Positions 5,014 to 7,560 of a stretch of DNA of 7,560 bases are shown one piece after another; positions within the stretch are counted from its first letter, which is position 1; every line of letters begins with the position of its first letter. The DNA is taken from contig UQRW01000070.1 in the NCBI GenBank assembly GCA_900543515.1, positions 1-7,560 of the forward strand, written 5' to 3'. Below the pieces are notes generated by a model. It did not search any database, was not told the origin of the DNA, and saw only the letters and a list, made by a program, of their open reading frames with translations. The DNA is from an uncultured Collinsella sp. Its GTDB lineage: Bacteria; Actinomycetota; Coriobacteriia; Coriobacteriales; Coriobacteriaceae. A program made the position numbers and the translations under genes.

Positions 5014-5952
5014 ATGGCATCTCAAGTTGAGCTCACCCCATGCGGGGCCATGTTTGACATCTTTAAGCGCGCGGCGCATCTGAGCCATATCGAGCTGTGC
5101 GGCTTGGTGCTTTCGTCCCGTCCGCTCGCCGACGGCCGCAGCCCGCAGAGCCGAGCCGCCGATCGCTCTTGGGTTTCCCGCTTTATCGTTCGCGCGCCGG
5201 TCGGCACGCTTCAGCAGCGCTACTTTGCCGAATACGGTACCTCGGCTGCGCGTATTATGTCGCAACTGGCCCTGCGCCAGCGCAATCCCATGGACTCCAC
5301 GGCTGTGATCAATATGGTGTGCGGTCCTGCAGGTGAACCGATGGTACGCGCGCTCGAAGAGTGCCACCAGGACACGAATCTCTATCGCAACGCGCTCGAT
5401 CGCCTGTCCCAGGCGGCGGAACTCATGCCCGCCGAGCGCGCCGAGGCCGTGCTGGTGCTGTTTGTCGCCGTCGGTTGTTCGGCGGATGTGCGGTCCTCGG
5501 TGAACTATGCCATCGACTACGCGCACGCGACCTGTGGCGGAGGCACATCCACGCCGCGTTCGCTTGGCATGTCGCTGACTGCGGGCGAACGCGAACCCGC
5601 CCCGGCGCACCCCTTGGGCTTGCTGCGCGTGCAAAACAGTTTTGTCGTGAGCGCCCCGCGCTGGATTCAGCCGAGTGAGCAGGGTGTTGAGATTGGCGCG
5701 CTGGCCACTGGTGAGGGCGATATTACCGACGTCGGCGACGATGTCTCGGCCCGCCATGCCCATATCTGGTGCGATGCTCAAAATATCTGGCACGTCGAGG
5801 ACTTGTCGTCCACCAACGGAACCGTGGTGGTAAACGGGGCCACGCGCGTCTGCATTCAGGTCGAGCCCGGCCGTTCCGCCCAACTCAATCCCGGCGACGA
5901 GCTCAAGCTCGGCGAATCCACTACCTACGCCATCCTCTTCGGTGCTCTCTAG
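5014..5952 (+). CDS. FHA-domain protein, phosphothreonine reader of the kinase operon
   Basis: This 312-residue protein ends in a forkhead-associated (FHA) domain, a phosphothreonine-binding module. The FHA signature spans about 225–310: IGAL (227–230, in place of the usual IGR), SARHAHI (245–251, with the conserved Ser and His), DLSSTNGT (263–270) and L-x-x-GDELKLG (291–300). The key residues that contact pThr appear intact except the IGR arginine. Residues 1–200 are an unrecognised, largely helical domain with no signal peptide or membrane segment, so the protein is cytoplasmic. GGAGG at 5001–5005 lies 8 bases before the ATG, inside the end of the kinase gene, and the intergenic gap is 3 bases. 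Together these strongly suggest co-expression and a kinase–reader pairing. Likely binding targets are phosphothreonines on the kinase activation loop or its C-terminal tail, which is inference. Confidence 0.92.
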   Translation: MASQVELTPCGAMFDIFKRAAHLSHIELCGLVLSSRPLADGRSPQSRAADRSWVSRFIVRAPVGTLQQRYFAEYGTSAARIMSQLALRQRNPMDSTAVINMVCGPAGEPMVRALEECHQDTNLYRNALDRLSQAAELMPAERAEAVLVLFVAVGCSADVRSSVNYAIDYAHATCGGGTSTPRSLGMSLTAGEREPAPAHPLGLLRVQNSFVVSAPRWIQPSEQGVEIGALATGEGDITDVGDDVSARHAHIWCDAQNIWHVEDLSSTNGTVVVNGATRVCIQVEPGRSAQLNPGDELKLGESTTYAILFGAL

Positions 5953-5998
5953 CCGGCAGATAGGGACGTTTCTTTTCTGCCGGCACTTGGGGACACTC
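5952..5998. repeat. REP-like inverted repeat after the FHA gene
   Basis: GCCGGCAGA (5952–5960) and TCTGCCGGC (5976–5984) form a perfect 9-bp inverted repeat with a 15-base loop. A GGGACG motif lies in the loop and TTGGGGACACTCC follows the right arm. The mix of a short GC-rich hairpin with GGGAC/GGGGACA-type motifs resembles REP elements linked to Y1 (RAYT) transposases. There is no T-tract, so it is not an obvious terminator, although it could protect or end the operon mRNA. It begins at the G of the FHA stop codon. Confidence 0.4.
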
Positions 5999-6018
5999 CT
6001 CGGCGCGCCAGAGCCAGT

Positions 6019-6067
6019 CGCCCGGGGATGGAGGGGCCATTTTGGCCCTTGGCGGTCAGTCGGGGCG
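6019..6067. repeat. Nested GC-rich hairpin
   Basis: AGGGGCC (6032–6038) pairs with GGCCCTT (6044–6050) across a five-base ATTTT loop. An outer pair, CGCCC (6019–6023) with GGGCG (6063–6067), can close a larger stem. It lies 20–70 bases downstream of the REP-like repeat and may be the second part of the same element or an end-of-transcript structure for the kinase operon. No T-tract follows. Confidence 0.35.
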
Positions 6068-6127
6068 AAACTAGAAGATCTTTCCGATTCGCGGCTGTTC
6101 ATGCTTGTAGAGCATCTAAAACAATAG

Positions 6128-6621
6128 GATGTTATTCTGGAATATGCCGGGTGCGTGAACTTGCCTGTCTTAGCCTTAATAAGGTATAGGGGAGTTTGGC
6201 TCAGGGATTCCGTCTTGTTCTTCAGCGCAGTATTGTGGGACAGATTTGCTGAGATTGGCGCCTTACACCGCAGAGCGCACGGAAGGCTCTCGATTTGTGT
6301 TCTGGCCCCAGAATACAGGGCCTGATACTTACCAACTGTGGCATGGATGTAACATCTGTAGAAATCAACCCTTTTGTTGTCGACCTTTGTAAGAAAAACA
6401 CTGCCATCAACTCTTTGGATGACGAAACTAGGGTGCTTGAGGGGAGCCTTTACTCCCCTCTGAGAGATGACTCATGTTTTTCGCTTGTCGTTGTGAATCC
6501 TCCGTTACTGCCGATTCCGGATGAGATTCCTTATCCCTTCGTTTGAGATGGAGGACAATCGGGTCTGGATAAAACACTTCGTATTCTTAAGGGTGGCGAT
6601 ACGCATTTAGAGAAAAACTGA
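6128..6621 (+). pseudogene. Broken class I SAM-dependent methyltransferase gene
   Basis: A methyltransferase can be read here only by changing frames. From 6228 the frame gives QYCGTDLLRLAPYTAERTEG up to about 6290. A shift of one frame then gives DLCSGPRIQGLILTNCGMDV (a decayed SAM-binding motif I) from 6292, followed by SVEINPFVVDLCKKN and the NPP motif VVVNPPLLPIPDEIPYPF. A TGA at 6544 replaces the Gly expected before DGGQSGLD, which continues in frame to a second stop at 6619. The N-proximal part (6128–6227, yet another frame, containing RYRGVWLRDSVLFF) is less certain. The NPP motif places it near HemK/PrmC-like N-methyltransferases; the substrate is unknown. The stretch is visibly AT-richer than the rest of the window, suggesting acquisition and decay. 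Its 3' end fades out just before the insertion sequence. Confidence 0.7.
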
Positions 6622-6682
6622 GTATTTGCTCGCTTGAGCACTGTTGAATATCGCGAAACAGCACCGCCGATATCGCGCTTGG

Positions 6683-6716
6683 GCACCGGGGCCGACACTG
6701 GCCCCGGTGCTTTTTT
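6683..6716 (+). terminator. Strong intrinsic terminator at the end of the insertion sequence
   Basis: GCACCGGGGCC (6683–6693) pairs perfectly with GGCCCCGGTGC (6700–6710) across a 6-base loop and is followed by six T (6711–6716). It acts on plus-strand transcripts, which would otherwise run antisense into istB. On the minus strand the hairpin has no following T-tract, so it is not a normal terminator for istAB. Confidence 0.85.
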
Positions 6717-6728
6717 ATTGCTACCGGT

Positions 6729-7463
6729 CTATCCGCGGCGCTGCCGCATGTTGGCCTCGCCCATGTCGACCCAGACCGCGCTGTGCACGATCCTGTCCAT
6801 GATGGCGTCGGCATGCACCCCGCCGCCGAGCCTCGGGTGCCAGTCCTTCTTCTTGAACTGGGTGCAGAATACGGTCGAGGCCGTGCCGTACCTCAGCTCC
6901 ATCAGCTCCAGCAGCATCGACCTGAACTCGGTGTCCGGCCTGTCGAGCAGCCACTCGTCTATCACGAGCAGGCCGAACGCCCCGTACTTGCGGACGAGCT
7001 TGCGCTCGCCGCCGGGCCGGTCACGGCTCTCGCGCCAGAGGTCCTCGAGGTCGGGCTGGCGGACGTAGCACGACCTCACCCTCCTGGCGCAGGCGGCCTT
7101 CGCGAGCGCGCAGGCCAGGTAGGTCTTGCCCGTGCCGGTGAGGCCCTGGAGAACCACGTTCTCGCCGCGCCCGACGAACCCGCAGGTCGCGAGCTCGGCC
7201 ACCGCCACCCTGTCGAGGCCGCGGCCCTCGAAGAAGTCGACCGAGCGGACGTCGGCCTCGGGGTACCTGAGGCCGGCCCTCCTCGTCAGGTTGCGGACCT
7301 TCTGCGTGATGAAGTCGGAGTGCGCCTCGTCCACCGCCATCTGGACGCGCTCGGCGAACGCCATCCCGGCGCACACGGCCTCGTCCTGGGCGGAGAGGGC
7401 GGCGAGCAGCTCGGCCGCCCCCATCTCCCTGAGCTTGCGGGCGGTCTCCGCGTTGACGTCCAT
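6729..7463 (-). CDS. istB: IstB-like ATPase, IS21-family transposition helper
   Basis: This protein has 244 residues from the ATG at 7463, normal for IstB. IstB is the AAA+ helper ATPase of IS21 elements that selects target DNA and activates the IstA transposase. Numbered from that ATG, it shows an N-terminal helical domain (HSDFITQKVRNLTRRAGLRY region, about 48–67), Walker A GLTGTGKT (107–114), Walker B LLVIDEW (165–171, D169/E170), a sensor-type TQ (201–202) and a C-terminal Arg (DRI, R224). All look intact. The ATG at 7463 is preferred over a GTG at 7469 because GGAGGAG lies five bases before the ATG and would overlap the GTG. It follows istA with only two bases between stop and start. Many stand-alone DnaC-like loaders share these motifs, but the upstream gene end and the layout favour IS21. 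Confidence 0.93.
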   Translation of the reverse strand: MDVNAETARKLREMGAAELLAALSAQDEAVCAGMAFAERVQMAVDEAHSDFITQKVRNLTRRAGLRYPEADVRSVDFFEGRGLDRVAVAELATCGFVGRGENVVLQGLTGTGKTYLACALAKAACARRVRSCYVRQPDLEDLWRESRDRPGGERKLVRKYGAFGLLVIDEWLLDRPDTEFRSMLLELMELRYGTASTVFCTQFKKKDWHPRLGGGVHADAIMDRIVHSAVWVDMGEANMRQRRG

Positions 7464-7465
7464 GC

Positions 7466-7560
7466 TCACTCCTCCCCGTAGAAGCCGGCGCCGCGCACGT
7501 AGCCGCAGTCCCCGGACGCCTCGCCGGCTGGCGCCCTGTCCTGCCCCGACCTCAGCACGG
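7466..7560 (-). CDS. istA: IS21-family transposase IstA, C-terminal end (partial)
   Basis: The last 31 codons of a gene that enters from the right edge end at a TGA (7466–7468), two bases before the istB ATG. The visible tail (VLRSGQDRAPAGEASGDCGY and then VRGAGFYGEE) is low-complexity and carries no catalytic motif, so the name rests on its position directly before istB in the invariant istA–istB order. Its final codons contain the istB ribosome binding site, so the two genes are translationally coupled. The DDE residues would lie outside the window. Confidence 0.65.
   Translation of the reverse strand, partial: VLRSGQDRAPAGEASGDCGYVRGAGFYGEE

Larger units (their letters stand above)
6642..7560 (-). 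mobile_element. IS21-family insertion sequence, distal part (continues past the window)
   Basis: The istA (partial) and istB genes define an IS21-type element transcribed leftward. The inner boundary is not certain. A likely end is near 6642, where the sequence starts with TG as IS21 ends usually do. Just inside it the 8-mer ATATCGCG occurs twice (6648–6655 and 6670–6677, 22 bp apart), as expected of the multiple transposase-binding repeats at IS21 ends. The other end lies beyond the window, so terminal repeats and target duplications cannot be compared. Confidence 0.65.

Noticed and set aside
4621..6102. Long minus-strand open frame (493 codons) across the kinase end and FHA gene
   Set aside because: It is antisense to two well-supported genes, has Arg/Gly/His-rich composition typical of GC-rich shadow frames and shows no domain.
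6783..7481. Plus-strand open frame opposite istB
   Set aside because: It mirrors istB, which has intact Walker A and B motifs; the composition is that of a shadow frame.
1..7560. CRISPR array or defence cassette
   Set aside because: No regularly spaced repeat series and no Cas or known defence domains were seen; the only repeats are the short ones listed.

Overview
The window looks like chromosome from a GC-rich Coriobacteriia gut actinobacterium, most like Collinsella. This rests on the dnaX–ybaB–recR order, the base composition and the protein style; the species cannot be named from sequence alone.

Layout. (1) 2–253: C-terminal tail of DnaX (DNA polymerase III tau/gamma). (2) 275–748, minus strand: an unrecognised small membrane-anchored protein with its own promoter and strong Shine-Dalgarno, sitting between dnaX and ybaB. 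(3) 749–1087: a structured gene-free stretch with interleaved inverted repeats (799–860), a three-copy TTGCATAAT cluster (891–925), an extended -10 for ybaB and a leader hairpin. (4) 1088–2018: ybaB/ebfC and recR, 13 nt apart, the usual recombination-repair pair. (5) 2019–2263: regulatory DNA with two near-identical GTTGYGCAAC palindromes, a likely promoter and an intrinsic-terminator-like hairpin just before the next ribosome binding site. (6) 2264–5952: a tight three-gene operon. It encodes an exported or membrane-anchored protein with a Ser/Gly linker, a Ser/Thr protein kinase with four C-terminal membrane segments, and an FHA-domain protein. The first two genes overlap as ATGA and the last two are 3 nt apart. 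(7) 5953–6641: repeats resembling a REP-type element, then an AT-richer stretch with a broken SAM-dependent methyltransferase gene. (8) about 6642–7560, minus strand: the distal part of an IS21-family insertion sequence (istB complete, istA partial), with repeats and a strong terminator at its end.

How the parts relate. DnaX, YbaB and RecR are replication/repair housekeeping. The kinase–FHA operon is the most interesting unit. The kinase could phosphorylate threonines on itself or its partners, the FHA protein could read them, and the exported first protein could be a sensor or effector on the outer face. The pattern is seen in the sequence; the pathway is inference. The right end of the window is a zone of gene decay and mobile DNA.
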